A stretch of 64,000 nt of DNA, taken from assembly GCF_007655135.1 (NCBI RefSeq), contig NC_045128.1:41305885-41369884 (forward strand), written 5' to 3'. The notes beneath the pieces are model-generated. The model was not told the DNA's origin, did not search any database, and saw only the letters and a list, made by a program, of their open reading frames with translations. The DNA comes from Punica granatum. Its lineage: Eukaryota > Streptophyta > Magnoliopsida > Myrtales > Lythraceae. Positions 11,501 to 22,631 of the stretch are shown here, one piece after another (position 1 is the stretch's first letter; every line of letters starts with the position of its first letter). The position numbers and the translations under genes are program-made.

Positions 11501-14500
11501 TCTGTCTGCAGGGTATCACCTTTGAGCTCAATGAAGGGATGGTTTCAGATGATGGCGATAGGGAGGCATTGCAAGAGATCATCAATAATTCTAAATTGAG
11601 TGAAGGTTATCTTACTCTTGCTCGTGATATAGAGGTTATGGAGCCCAAATCTCCTGAAGATATTTACAAGGTTCGATCAGATCCTTAGTAACCTTTCTAT
11701 TTTCCCCCTGGAGCGCCAGAAGGATTTATGGGAGTTTGTTTGCACGTATTGCTAATATATTTAGTAGATGTGGCAACACTTAATATAGAGATAACATCAT
11801 ATTTATTAGTTTTGTTCGTTAAATTTTACTTCAAAATGTAAGGGTTTTGCGTGCTGCTTAAGTTGAAACTACCAAGTATGATTACTGGTGGGCTCATATT
11901 CTTGTGGCCAATGGAATAATTGACTTTAAAAATTATTGGATGATTAACAGGCGCACTTGCTTGACGGCCGGGCTAGTGCTAGTGCAAGTGTTGATTCTGC
12001 GAGACAAAATCTGGCTGCTACATTTGTAAATGCATTTGTGAATGCTGGCTTTGGGCAGGTATAATCTTAATGGCTGTTTCTTCAACATTGTCACGTTTTG
12101 TGAGTCGTCAGACTTACATTTTTTTCTGCAGGATAAATTAATGACAGTACAATCAGACTCCTCATCGAGTGGTGGGTCTTCAGCAAACTGGCTTTTCAAA
12201 AATAAGGAACATGGGAAGGCTAGTGCTGCTGCTAGTCTGGTATGTATTCCTTCATTGACCTATTTTCCAATAAATAATTTCAAAAATTAGATCTTTATGT
12301 TTTTCGGGCACAGTTCAGATACTTATTAATCCTCCTTGGACAGGGAATGATTTTGCTTTGGGATGTTGACTCTGGGCTAGCTCAACTCGATAAGTACTTC
12401 CACGGTACAGATATGCAAGTCCTTGCTGGTGCCCTATTGGGTGTTGGGATAGTCAATTGCAATATCAAGAATGAATGTGATCCAGTGAGTTACTTTGGCT
12501 TTTGTCTGCTCGTAAATTTATAATAGACCATTCTTGTTTGTAAATCTTACTTTAATTTTCCCAGGCACTTGCACTGTTAGGTGATTATGTGGATAGAGAA
12601 GATGCATCTGTTCGGATTGGTGCAATAATGGGCCTGGGACTTGCATATGCTGGTGCTCAAAATAATGAGGTTTGTTACCATAGGATCTGTAAACTTGTCT
12701 CTGTCTAAAGTTATAGCATTCATTATCAACCTTAACCAAACACATTTGTGATCAATAAATCTCCTACCATCCTCTCTCTCCCTCTTTTCCTTGCAATCGT
12801 GTTTTTTTTTACCAACTTGCGAGCTCTAAATCCATTAACTTGTAAGAAACAAATCTCAGTTTCTCAAGTTGGTAGATGTTGGCATGGAATATGTTCTGAT
12901 AGTTTCCTACTCTGTTTTGTTTATTCCTGAAACTTCATTTCAGGTACGTGCCAAATTGTCTCCAATCCTTGATGGAAAAGCATCCCTGGATGTCGTTGCA
13001 TTCACTGCCATCTCTCTGGGCTTGATATACGTCGGTTCCTGCAATGAAGAGGTGGCTAATTCAATAATATTTGCCCTAATGGATCGTAGCGAGTCAGAAC
13101 TTGGAGAACCTCTGGCTCGTCTTCTGCCTCTAGGTCTTGGCCTCCTGTATCTTGGCAAGCAGGTAATCCTATTGAGACTATTCAACTAATTTTGTATAGG
13201 AACTTCCTGGGAGTGATGCAATAATGCAAATAGTTTTTCAAGTACAATTTGACAATGTCTCATGATGATAGTTTTGGGACCTTTTTGGCCATCTGACAGG
13301 ATGCTGTTGAAGCCACAGCTGAAGTTTCAAAGACATTCAATGAAAAGATCCGAAAGCATTGTGATATGACCTTGCTGTCCTGTGCCTATGCTGGAACAGG
13401 AAATGTTCTTAAGGTATCCTATCCTGAGGGAAGAAAATTCACTATGAAAGGAGATTCCTGAACCCAAAAGTGAACTAATGAGCCTTTTTCTATCAGGTCC
13501 AAAATTTACTGGGACATTGTGCACAACATCTTGATAAAGGGGAAACTCACCAAGGACCTGCTGTCCTTGGGATTGCCATGGTGGCAATGGCTGAAGAACT
13601 AGGCCTTGAGATGGCAATTCGTTCGTTGGAACACCTCCTGCAGTATGGAGAACAAAACATCCGCCGTGCAGTTCCTCTGGCTCTCGGGCTTCTCTGTATT
13701 TCAAATCCTAAGGTAGGTGACTATCTCAAGGAGCATGGACTGAGCTCATAGGAGAATGGTTAAGAAATGTCCTGGCAATGTTTGCATTGAACTAAGAATT
13801 CTGCAAAGACTGTATATTGAAGTTTGAGATTCCTTTTGATTTCTTAGAGAAGTTTCCATCTGCTGACTGTCACTGAGATATATTTAAGTTTCTTATATTT
13901 CTTATGCTCCTGTTCTTATAGCTTATTGCTTGTATGTCCTTGCTAGGTCAATGTTATGGATACATTAAGCAGGCTTAGCCATGACACAGATTCAGAAGTG
14001 GCCATGGTAAGTTGATGGAGATTACCATTTTGTTATTACTTTTATCTCATCTCGCATTGGTTTTGCTTATATGTTTTATGGATTTTACAGGCGGCAGTAA
14101 TTTCTTTGGGTTTGATCGGCGGGGGAACCAACAATGCCCGAATTGCTGGGATGCTTCGCAACCTCTCAAGCTATTACTATAAGGATGCGAGCCTCCTATT
14201 CTGCGTATGTTGTAAAAAACAAACACTGTTCAATCTTTATAAGTTGGCTGAGCCTTTTCTCATGTCATTTTTTGATGAATGTTTCTGCAGGTACGAATTG
14301 CCCAGGGTCTCGTGCACCTGGGTAAGGGATTGTTGACTCTCAATCCTTACCATTCGGAGCGATTCTTGCTCTCACCGTAAGTCAAGATGTTTGATTTCCA
14401 AGTAATTCGTACTTATCCTGATGATATTGCTATGAATGATTAAGATAGGGTGCATTCAAATTCTGCAGGACGGCGCTTGCTGGTATAGTGACAATGCTAT

Positions 14501-15021
14501 ACGCATGCCTCGACATGAAAGCTATCATCTTGCAGAAATATCATTATGTCCTCTACTTCTTGGTTCTGGCAATGCAGGTTAGTCTTTAAGAAAGAGAAAT
14601 CCAGAGTTTTACTTAATTATTAATGCCATCTGATGGGAGTTTCGCCTCCAATGTGCTATTACAGCCCAGGATGTTGATGACTGTGGATGAAAATTTGAGA
14701 CCCTTGTCAGTGCCTGTACGGGTGGGTCAAGCTGTGGATGTTGTCGGGCAGGCTGGTCGCCCCAAGACAATCACGGGTTTCCAGACGCACTCGACCCCTG
14801 TCCTTCTGGCTGCTGGTGATAGGGCTGAATTGGCTACCGAGAAGTATTACAACTTCCCATTTTGCATAAATAATCTGATAGTAAAACCAATCTACTTTTA
14901 TCTGTTTCGCTCATGTCTTAAGAGGGGCTGAATTTCTGGTTGCAGGTACATCCCACTGTCTCCCATTCTCGAAGGTTTTGTCATCTTAAAGGAGAACCCA
15001 GAATACACAGAAGATCGCTAA
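8516..15021 (+). CDS. RPN1: 26S proteasome regulatory subunit RPN1 (non-ATPase subunit 2)
   Basis: RPN1 is the large scaffold of the 19S base that docks ubiquitin receptors, shuttle factors and deubiquitinase. Exons: 8516-8626, 8954-9054, 9324-9444, 9529-9588, 9878-9988, 10303-10368, 10562-10600, 10708-10790, 10967-11081, 11314-11388, 11512-11670, 11951-12058, 12132-12239, 12344-12484, 12565-12669, 12944-13162, 13300-13413, 13497-13712, 13947-14006, 14091-14204, 14291-14376, 14469-14577, 14665-14843, 14946-15021. They join in frame to 891 aa, which from memory equals the Arabidopsis RPN1A length. The N terminus is lysine/aspartate-rich. The middle has repeated proteasome/cyclosome (PC) units rich in GxxLGxG-type motifs ([48 protein letters not shown]). 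The C-terminal segment reads [14 protein letters not shown]. No lesion was seen, and all introns are GT-AG. Confidence 0.97.
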
Positions 15022-15473
15022 GCCAGTTCCATCTTGACGCCAAATTCTGAATGGCCAAGGGAGTCGAGCTTCAAGTGAGTCGAACCTCGTCGTCTTTCCA
15101 TCTTGGAGAAAGACCACTGATTCCCTGGTAGTGCAGTTTGAAGTGATTCTCTGACACTAGGGGCTCCTATAAAAGCTGGTTAATTCATTCGGTGGGGTTC
15201 GGTTTTTTGAGTGAGGCATTTTCTGTTTGAACACGATAGGGAAAAGGAAACAGAACCGCCCAGGTTTGTCGTAGTAGCTTTTGATATATGACGAGCGACT
15301 GGTTTATAAGTGAAAGAAATGTCTGATTTTTCTGTACTTGCCAGTGCAGTCAGTACGAGGAGCAAAAGTCCTTGCTTATTCATGTTTATAGTCGCACTTG
15401 CTGCTTCTCTCTCTCTCTCTCTCTCTGCCTTTTCTGGTAATATGGTAAACGTTTGGAAGAATGGATGGATATC
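15022..15473. other. RPN1 3' flank
   Basis: This is the probable RPN1 3' UTR and a short spacer, with a (CT)n run at about 15405-15426. The gypsy element is inserted at its right end. No gene was seen. Confidence 0.5.
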
Positions 15474-15478
15474 TCAAT
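15474..15478. repeat. Target site duplication TCAAT (left copy)
   Basis: TCAAT directly abuts the left LTR. The same five bases follow the right LTR at 21260-21264, as expected for Ty3/gypsy integration. Confidence 0.9.
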
Positions 15479-16132
15479 TGATAGGCTGACGAATCAGAAC
15501 TGGGTAAGAAAGAAGGGTAGAGGGTAGAACCAATTAAACTCACTCGATAAGATGACTCGCTACGAGTAAGAAAAGTCGTTTTGATTCGCCACACTCAAGG
15601 ATGAACGATAAGAATCGGGGTTTTCGTCACTAAACAATGAACTTGTTTAGATAATAAAAGATAAGAAACGCTCTAAGTAATTTCATTCAAAAATTCATTA
15701 AATTCTGTGTTTTTCTCTTACAATAAGGTGCATATTTATATAGAGAGAATACACCTCCATTGACTCTAGAATAGGAAACTGACACCTAATAATATAGGAA
15801 ACTGATATCTGATATCCTCTAGACTACTTTCCTAAAATAGAATAACGCAATAATCTGAAATGGGAAACTTAAGATTGCTGACTCAATCTAATATAGGAAA
15901 TAATATCTAATTAAGGGAAACTATATCATAAAAATATTATCTTCTCGTAACAGCTGAAGTCTTTTAAAATATGGGCCATCACTTCGGGCTGGACTCCTCG
16001 TCTCCTATTTCCAAGCACTTAAGTAAGGTAAAGGGCCCGGGGAGAGTTGCAACAAGCTTCTTGGCCATGGAACGAGTGATAGGACCCGACCTAGATATGG
16101 CCTCGTCTTGGACTGCATTCTTGGGCACATCA
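15479..16132 (-). repeat. Gypsy 3' LTR
   Basis: In element orientation it starts TGATGTGCCC and ends GCCTATCA (TGAT/ATCA terminal inverted repeats). A TATATAAATA box is visible on the minus strand near 15733-15742. The last 51 codons and the stop of the pol frame lie inside this LTR (15979-16132). Confidence 0.93.
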
Positions 16133-19100
16133 TCCCCTCCCGGTTCGGAAGGATTTGCCCTCAAATCCATATCTTCTTCATCTTCAAAATACGGAGATAG
16201 GTCCCTCACATTGAAGGTTGCTGAAACATTATAATCATCGGACAACTCAATCTTGTAGGCATTGTCGTTAACCTTCTCCTTGACAAGAAATGGACCCTCA
16301 ACCCGCGGCATCAGCTTACTCTTTCTCTTACTTGGAAACCTCTCCTTACGAAGGTGAATCCAAACAAGATCACCTGGATTGAAATGAATTGGCTTCCTTC
16401 CTTTATTCGCGCCCTGAGCATAAGCTGCGTTTTTCTTCTCAATCTGCTTCTTCACTTGCTCATGCAAAGCTTTGATCTGCTCGGCCCGTTTCTTGCCATC
16501 GAAACACAATCTTGAACTGGTTGGTAAGGGTGCCAAATCAAGGGGTGTAATAGGATTGAAGTCATAAACCACTTCGAAAGGAGTCTTCCTAGTAGTGCTA
16601 TGGATGCTCCGATTATAAGAGAATTCAACTAGTGCAAGGCAAGTATCCCAACTCTTCAAGTTTTTACTCACAGCAGCTCGAATCAAAGAGGAGAGAGTAC
16701 GATTTACCACTTCTGTTTGACCATCAGTTTGCGGATGACATGCCGTACTGAATAGCAATTTAGTTCCAAGCTTCGCCCATAAGGTCTTCCAAAAGTAACT
16801 TAGGAACTTAGGGTCCCGATCAGACACAATGCTCATAGGAATACCATGCATCCTCACCACTTCTTTGAAGAACAAATTAGCAACATGGGCAGCATCATCG
16901 GACTTGTGACATGGAATGAAATGAGCCATCTTAGAGAAGCGATCAACTACTACCAGAATCGAGTCTTTGCCCCTCTGAGTCCTTGGTAAGCCAAGTACGA
17001 AATCCATACTTAGATCAATCCATGGCTGGTCCGGTACTGGCATAGGCATATATAGGCCATGGGGAGCCTCCTTGCTTTTTGCCTTCTTGCAAGTAATACA
17101 CCGTTCAATAATCCGATGCACGTCGCGAATCATTTTTGGCCAGTAGAAATGCTCCTTGACCATCTCAAGAGTCTTCTTCTCTCCGAAATGGCCGGCTAAA
17201 CCACCAGCATGTGCCTCTCGCACTAATAACTCACGAACGGATCCACTCGGAATGCAAAGCTTGCCAAGCTTATACAAGTATCCATCATGCAGGTAATACC
17301 CATCAACGACGCCCTTATCGCAAGCCAAACGAATTGGGGAAAAATAGGGATCATCCACATACTGACTCTTAATCAGTTCAAACCCCAGCAGCCTAGCATT
17401 CATGAGTGAAATCAATGCATACCTTCGAGATAGGGCATCAGCCACGACGTTAATATTTCCTTGTTTGTACTTGATGACATAAGGAAATATCTCCAAGTAT
17501 TCCACCCATTTGGCATGCCTTCGATTCAGCTTATTTTGTCCCTTCAAATGCTTTAGGGACTCGTGATCGGTGTGAATGATAAACTCCTTGGGAAGTAAGT
17601 AGTGTTCCCACGTCTCAAGAGCCCGGATCAGAACATAAAACTTCTTATCGTACGTCGAGTAGTTCAGACTCGCACCACTTAGCTTCTCACTGAAATAAGC
17701 TATTGGGCGTTTGTCTTGCATAAGAACAGCTCCAATTCCAACTCCTGATGCATCACATTCGATTTCAAACGTCTTGGAAAAGTCAGGTAGGGCTAAGATA
17801 GGAGCTGCACACAGCTTCTCCTTGATGATCTCAAAACTTCGTTGGGCTGATTCACTCCACTTAAACTCGGTACCCTTCTTCATACATTCAGTTAATGGAG
17901 CAAGTATAGTGCTGAAATTCTTTACAAATCTCCTATAAAAGGATGCCAAGCCATGGAAACTCCTCACCTCGGATGCGGTAGTGGGAGTGGGCCATTCCCG
18001 AATAGCCTTGACCTTTTCTTCGTCCACCTCGACGCCTTGCTGAGAGATAACAAAGCCAAGAAAGACGACTTTGTCCTGGCAGAATCGACACTTCTTCATA
18101 TTGCCATATAACTTCTCTCGTCTCAGAATTTCGAAAACTCTCCTAAGATGCTCAGCATGCTCCTCAAGGGTCTTGCTATAGACCAAAATGTCGTCAAAGT
18201 AAACAACGACAAAATGGCCAATGAATTCCCGCAAGACATGGTTCATCAGCCTCATAAATGTGCTAGGAGCATTGGACAGTCCGAATGGCATAACCATCCA
18301 CTCATATAGACCATGCTTGGTCTTGAAGGCTGTCTTCCACTCATCTCCCTCCTTCATGCGGATTTGATGATATCCACTTTTCAGATCGATCTTTGAAAAC
18401 ACCATCGAACCATTCAACTCGTCAAGCATATCATCTAGTCGAGGAATGGGATAACGATATTTTACTGTAATCTTGTTGATGGCCCGACTGTCGACGCACA
18501 TTCTCATGGATCCATCCTTCTTGGGCACCAAAAGAGCTGGTACAGAACATGGGCTCATGGACTCCCGTACATAACCCTTCTCAAGCAATTCATTCACTTG
18601 TCGTTGCAGCTCTTTCGCCTCATTCGGATTGCAACGATATGCCGGTCGATTAGGCAAAGCCGCTCCAGGAACGAGATCAATTTGATACTCAATCCCCCTA
18701 CTCGGAGGCAACCCTTCCGGCAACTCCGCAGGAAATACATCAACGAACTCCTTTAAGAGAGCCATGAACCGAGACGGAAGAGAAACCTGCTCTTCAGGTG
18801 TGGCTTCCTTCATGAACAGAATGAGAACTAAGTTGAAGTTCAACAAAGTCCTCTCAAGCTCTCCAAGAGTCATCACCAAGCTTTCTTTCTTCGAGCCATT
18901 GGCACTCGGACTCTGGTCCTTCTGCACTTGCTGTGGACTAAGCGGTGCTAGGACAATGCTCTTCTCATCTTTGGTGAATGAATAAGTGTTCTTGTATCCA
19001 TCGTGCAAAGCCCTCCTATCGTACTGCCACGGTCTTCCCAACAGAAGATGGCTTGCACTCATTGGAACCACGTCACATAATACTTCATCTTTATAGGTCT

Positions 19101-20376
19101 TCCCAATTGAGAATGGAATACAAACTTGCTGAGTGACTCGTACCTCGCCTTGGTCATTCAGCCATCTCAACTTATAGGGGCATGGATGCTTTGTAGTAGC
19201 CAGATTCAGCTTCTCCACCAAGGTCGTAGAAGCAACATTGGTGCAACTCCCACTGTCGATGATAACTCCGCACACCTTATTTTGGATGGTGCACCGAGTT
19301 CGGAAAAGATTCTCCCGCTGTTCTTCTTCCAGCTTTGCTTCGGAACTCAAGACTCGACGAATCATGAGCATCTCACCCTCATCGGCAAACTCTATAGTCT
19401 CTCCCTGCGCACCTCCAGAAACCTCCTCATCCACCCCTTCATCTTCACTCTCGATCTCTTGAGTGCTCTGGATGGTCATCACTCGCCGATTTGGAAATTG
19501 GGAAGCTATGTGTCCTAATCCAAGACATTTGAAGCACTTGATGTCTCGACTCCGAACAGGGCGTTGCGGATCAGTGTGCGTCTCCTTTCCCTTTGTCGCC
19601 TCAGCTTGAGGCCTTTGAGAGCCTCCTACAACCTTTTGCTGCGCATTCCACTTCGAAAAGGATCCTGAACTAGCAGCCACTGGTTTTGGGTAAAGCACCC
19701 GCGATGCATTGAGTTTGCTGCGTTTTCGCTGTTTTTCCACCTTATTGGCCAGCGTAATCACATCTTCCAAAAAGACATAGGGCTGCAACTCCACGATATC
19801 CGCAATTTCCTTGTTCAAGCCACCAATAAATCGAGCAATGGTCTGCTCCCGTGGCTCACTCAGTTCGCATCTCATTGACAACATTTCGAACTCCATGACG
19901 TAATCTTCAACAGACATACCTCCCTGACAAATACTCTGCAGTTTGAGGAACAAGTCTTGCTTGTAGTACTCGGGCACGAATCTTCTATGCATGATGCGCT
20001 TCATCTCCCGCCAACTACGAATCCCATCTTCCCTATCTCTTCTTCGCTGCGCCTTTAAGTTTTCCCACCACAGATTCGCATAATCGGTGAACTCGAGGGC
20101 AGCAAGTTGGCACTTCTGGGCTTCGGAGTACTCATAACATTCGAACACCTTATCGACGCGCAGGACCCACTCGAGGTACTCTTCAGGGAAACTCGTACCT
20201 TTGAATTGCGGAATCTTTAATTTGAGATTGTTACCGACTCCCCTTTGCTGCCTTCGTGGAACAGGCTGCTCTTCTTCTTCAGGAAGTTCATCCTCCAAGT
20301 CAGCTTCATCTTCTACTCGAACATTCCGTCTAGGAACTCGATGTGCACGTTGCGGAGGAGCAGGCGCCACAGCCAT
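15979..20376 (-). CDS. Ty3/gypsy gag-pol polyprotein (1465 aa, probably inactive)
   Basis: The domains in order are: a retrotransposon Gag core (about residues 50-200), a degenerate CCHC zinc knuckle near residue 290, an aspartic protease (IIDSGS), a reverse transcriptase with YFDD at 18190-18201, RNase H (CDASG, TDHESL, VADALS), an integrase with an H-H-C-C finger, a DDE core ([20 protein letters not shown]), and a C-terminal [10 protein letters not shown] segment. Two key residues look altered. The last Cys of the zinc knuckle is Phe (codon TTT at 19495-19497). The RNase H catalytic Glu of the usual YDKEFY motif is Lys (codon AAG at 17641-17643). An in-frame upstream ATG at 20503-20505 is separated from this frame by TAG and TGA, so the true N terminus is probably lost. 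The frame is long and open but is unlikely to be fully functional. Confidence 0.9.
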   Translation of the reverse strand: MAVAPAPPQRAHRVPRRNVRVEDEADLEDELPEEEEQPVPRRQQRGVGNNLKLKIPQFKGTSFPEEYLEWVLRVDKVFECYEYSEAQKCQLAALEFTDYANLWWENLKAQRRRDREDGIRSWREMKRIMHRRFVPEYYKQDLFLKLQSICQGGMSVEDYVMEFEMLSMRCELSEPREQTIARFIGGLNKEIADIVELQPYVFLEDVITLANKVEKQRKRSKLNASRVLYPKPVAASSGSFSKWNAQQKVVGGSQRPQAEATKGKETHTDPQRPVRSRDIKCFKCLGLGHIASQFPNRRVMTIQSTQEIESEDEGVDEEVSGGAQGETIEFADEGEMLMIRRVLSSEAKLEEEQRENLFRTRCTIQNKVCGVIIDSGSCTNVASTTLVEKLNLATTKHPCPYKLRWLNDQGEVRVTQQVCIPFSIGKTYKDEVLCDVVPMSASHLLLGRPWQYDRRALHDGYKNTYSFTKDEKSIVLAPLSPQQVQKDQSPSANGSKKESLVMTLGELERTLLNFNLVLILFMKEATPEEQVSLPSRFMALLKEFVDVFPAELPEGLPPSRGIEYQIDLVPGAALPNRPAYRCNPNEAKELQRQVNELLEKGYVRESMSPCSVPALLVPKKDGSMRMCVDSRAINKITVKYRYPIPRLDDMLDELNGSMVFSKIDLKSGYHQIRMKEGDEWKTAFKTKHGLYEWMVMPFGLSNAPSTFMRLMNHVLREFIGHFVVVYFDDILVYSKTLEEHAEHLRRVFEILRREKLYGNMKKCRFCQDKVVFLGFVISQQGVEVDEEKVKAIREWPTPTTASEVRSFHGLASFYRRFVKNFSTILAPLTECMKKGTEFKWSESAQRSFEIIKEKLCAAPILALPDFSKTFEIECDASGVGIGAVLMQDKRPIAYFSEKLSGASLNYSTYDKKFYVLIRALETWEHYLLPKEFIIHTDHESLKHLKGQNKLNRRHAKWVEYLEIFPYVIKYKQGNINVVADALSRRYALISLMNARLLGFELIKSQYVDDPYFSPIRLACDKGVVDGYYLHDGYLYKLGKLCIPSGSVRELLVREAHAGGLAGHFGEKKTLEMVKEHFYWPKMIRDVHRIIERCITCKKAKSKEAPHGLYMPMPVPDQPWIDLSMDFVLGLPRTQRGKDSILVVVDRFSKMAHFIPCHKSDDAAHVANLFFKEVVRMHGIPMSIVSDRDPKFLSYFWKTLWAKLGTKLLFSTACHPQTDGQTEVVNRTLSSLIRAAVSKNLKSWDTCLALVEFSYNRSIHSTTRKTPFEVVYDFNPITPLDLAPLPTSSRLCFDGKKRAEQIKALHEQVKKQIEKKNAAYAQGANKGRKPIHFNPGDLVWIHLRKERFPSKRKSKLMPRVEGPFLVKEKVNDNAYKIELSDDYNVSATFNVRDLSPYFEDEEDMDLRANPSEPGGDDVPKNAVQDEAISRSGPITRSMAKKLVATLPGPFTLLKCLEIGDEESSPK
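16133..16141 (-). other. Gypsy polypurine tract
   Basis: On the minus strand the purine run GGGAGGGGA directly precedes the TGATGTGCCC start of the 3' LTR. It lies inside the open coding frame, where it encodes part of a Pro-Gly-Gly-Asp stretch. Confidence 0.85.
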
Positions 20377-20505
20377 TCAATCAAGAGCCTAGATCACCAC
20401 ATTGAGCCGTGCAGAGAGCTCCTCTTGCCCCCGCTGAAGCCCAAGGAACTGGGCTTGCTCGAGTGTGAGTCCCCTCGGAACCTGATGGATGTTTTCCTCA
20501 TCCAT
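20377..20505 (-). pseudogene. Broken N-terminal part of the gypsy gag frame
   Basis: In the same frame as gag-pol, an ATG at 20503-20505 opens 38 codons of glutamine/leucine-rich coiled-coil-like sequence (LEQAQFLGLQRGQEEL). It meets TAG at 20389-20391 and TGA at 20377-20379, immediately before the Met used by the long frame. The two stops are what C-to-T changes in CAG and CGA codons would produce. That origin is inference. Confidence 0.7.
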
Positions 20506-20591
20506 TGTGTTTCCCAGAATAATTCCTCACCAAACACTCGTGTATACACTCCTTCACGTGTTTCACTCGGCCAACAAGAACAGAACCTTAA

Positions 20592-20603
20592 GCTCTGATA
20601 CCA
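20592..20603 (-). other. Primer binding site for initiator tRNA-Met
   Basis: TGGTATCAGAGC on the minus strand begins two bases inside the 5' LTR. This is the standard PBS complementary to the 3' end of plant initiator tRNA-Met. Confidence 0.95.
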
Positions 20604-20605
20604 AA

Positions 20606-21259
20606 TGATAGGCTCACGAACCAGAACTGGGTAAGAAAGAAGGGTGGAGGGTAGAACCAACTAAACTCACTCGATAAGATGACTCGCCACGAGTAAGAAA
20701 AGTCGTTTTGATTCGCCACGCTCAAGGATGAACGATAAAAATCGGGGTTTTCGCCACTAAACAATGAACTTGTTTAGATAAGAAAAGATAAGAAACGCTC
20801 TAAGCAATTTCATTCAAAAATTCATCAAATTCTGTGTTCTTCTCTTACAATAAGGTGCATATTTATATAGAGAGAATACACCTCCATTGACTCTAGAATA
20901 GGAAACTGACACCTAATAATATAGGAAACTGATATCTGATATCCTCTAGATTACTTTCCTAAAATAGAATAATGCAATAATCTGAAATAGGAAACTTAAG
21001 ATTGCTGACTCAATCTAATATAGGAAATAATATCTAATTAAGGGAAACTATATCATAGAAATATTATCTTCTCGTAACAGCTGAAGTCTTTTAAAATATG
21101 GGCCATCACTTCGGGCTGGACTCCTCGTCTCCTATTTCCAAGCACTTAAGTAAGGTAAAGGGCCCGGGGAGAGTTGCAACAAGCTTCTTGGCCATGGAAC
21201 GAGTGATAGGACCCGACCTAGATATGGCCTCGTCTTGGACTGCATTCTTGGGCACATCA
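20606..21259 (-). repeat. Gypsy 5' LTR
   Basis: A 654-bp copy of the left LTR with identical termini and no visible length change. The mismatches seen are single-base and mostly transitions. Its U3 still carries a copy of the terminal pol coding sequence. Confidence 0.93.
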
Positions 21260-21264
21260 TCAAT
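21260..21264. repeat. Target site duplication TCAAT (right copy)
   Basis: It matches the five bases at 15474-15478 on the other side of the element. Confidence 0.9.
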
Positions 21265-22631
21265 GTTCTTCGAGGGGTTCTACTGTAGAATATTGACGTA
21301 AGAGGTTCTACAGAACTTACAAAAAAGAAAAAAGAAAAAAAAACGGGGGAGGTTCTACAGGCGATCAAGTTTATGAATTGACGACATGATCTTCAGCACG
21401 TCAAGACGAACCGATAAAAGGCCTGGCAAACGAATGCGGGACTGTCCTGCTTCCTTTTCCCTCATCTGAGTCTCATGAGTATGTCCGTCCATGGGTAAGC
21501 CTGGGTACGTGCTCCCCTCTGCCGGTGAGCTTCACCTTGTCGCTAGACGTAGTTTCTATTCTGAGCTAGTTTTTGGGCTTAATAAAAATCTTGATAATTA
21601 ATAAATGAGCATATATAATTTCACCACTAGTATAATTTAGAATCTCTTGATCACTAGGTAAGAAAGTATGTCACTGTGTTGTACCCTCTTTAACGTGTGT
21701 TGTTTTATTTTATTGGTAGCCATCGGGTGACCAAACTTTGACAGGTACCTTATAATTTGACTGACTCTATATCACCTCATAAAAGTATTGATTAGTTCAT
21801 ACATATACCCGTGTCTGATTTCCTAAGCAAATAGAATACTTTTTATATTGAGGGAAGTTTGATTTTGTATGAATACTTTTGAGTTACATTTTAAAGATAT
21901 AAACTTATTATTTCATGTAATATATTTTAAATTAGTATAAATTATTGAGTTGAACTTGTCTCGTGTTCCCGGGCTAAGCATTACTAGCGAAATCCACATC
22001 CATCTATGTTTCTGTATGGATATCCTAATACCAAATTTAATTTTGAATCGGAGTTAATTGAATAAACTTAATTGGTATTGAAATAAAGAAAAAGAGGTAA
22101 ATTTAATTCTGAACCAGAGTTTACAAAATCATTTTTAAATTTACGATTATTAAATTTTGAAAGAATTGGCGGGTAATTTGTAATATATAGATATAGATGT
22201 ATATATTACACGTCGCGTACAGCTTCTCACGTTCATTTCTCAGTTCACAGCCTGCCTGTAAACCTTACTAGGCTATTGGACCAGACATGGAATATGAAAA
22301 CAAACCAAAACCAGGCCCAATGAGGAACCCGTTTGCTTATTAAAAGCCCAGAGTGTCAGCCCACGGCCCATGCTATTTCGTCTAACCAGCCGGGCGCGCT
22401 ATAATTTTGGCGGGTCCCATCTCCGTCTCAACGCCGCAAACAAGACAAGGGTTTTTAACTGATTCTCCTTCCTCCTCCGCCGTGCTGGCTGCTGCTCCTC
22501 TTCCTCGCCCGTCGCCGTCTTCTTGTCTCTGGGGCTTCTCTCGCCGGAACCTTGCAACTGTAGCTTGTTCCGCTCTGCTGTCTTATAAGTGACCACAGTT
22601 CCCTGCGAGCTCCTCGCGGTTGACGGACGCA
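21265..22631. other. Spacer and DCAF13 promoter region
   Basis: This is AT-rich DNA with no recognisable gene, becoming GC-richer from about 22300, where the DCAF13 promoter and 5' UTR are expected. Confidence 0.5.
22314..22370. promoter_or_regulatory. Four RGCCCA (site II) motifs upstream of DCAF13
   Basis: GGCCCA/AGCCCA motifs (site II on the other strand) occur at 22314-22319, 22345-22350, 22358-22363 and 22365-22370, about 260-320 bases before the start codon. TCP-bound site II clusters are usual in plant ribosome-biogenesis genes, which fits the gene downstream. Confidence 0.6.

Larger units (their letters stand above)
15479..21259 (-). mobile_element. Full-length Ty3/gypsy LTR retrotransposon
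   Basis: This 5781-bp element lies on the minus strand. Two 654-bp direct repeats (15479-16132 and 20606-21259) flank a single large gag-pol frame. A tRNA-iMet primer site abuts the 5' LTR, a purine tract abuts the 3' LTR, and TCAAT is duplicated on both sides. The LTRs differ at roughly 16 positions counted by eye (about 2.4%). At an assumed plant LTR rate of 1.3e-8 per site per year this suggests insertion about one million years ago; the age is inference. The frame order PR-RT-RH-INT is gypsy-type, and no chromodomain was recognised after integrase. The element sits between RPN1 and DCAF13 without disrupting either gene. Confidence 0.97.

Noticed and set aside
15971..16234. Plus-strand open frame, repeated at 21098-21301
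   Set aside because: It is the antisense of the pol tail within the two gypsy LTRs, so the apparent duplication is just the LTR pair.
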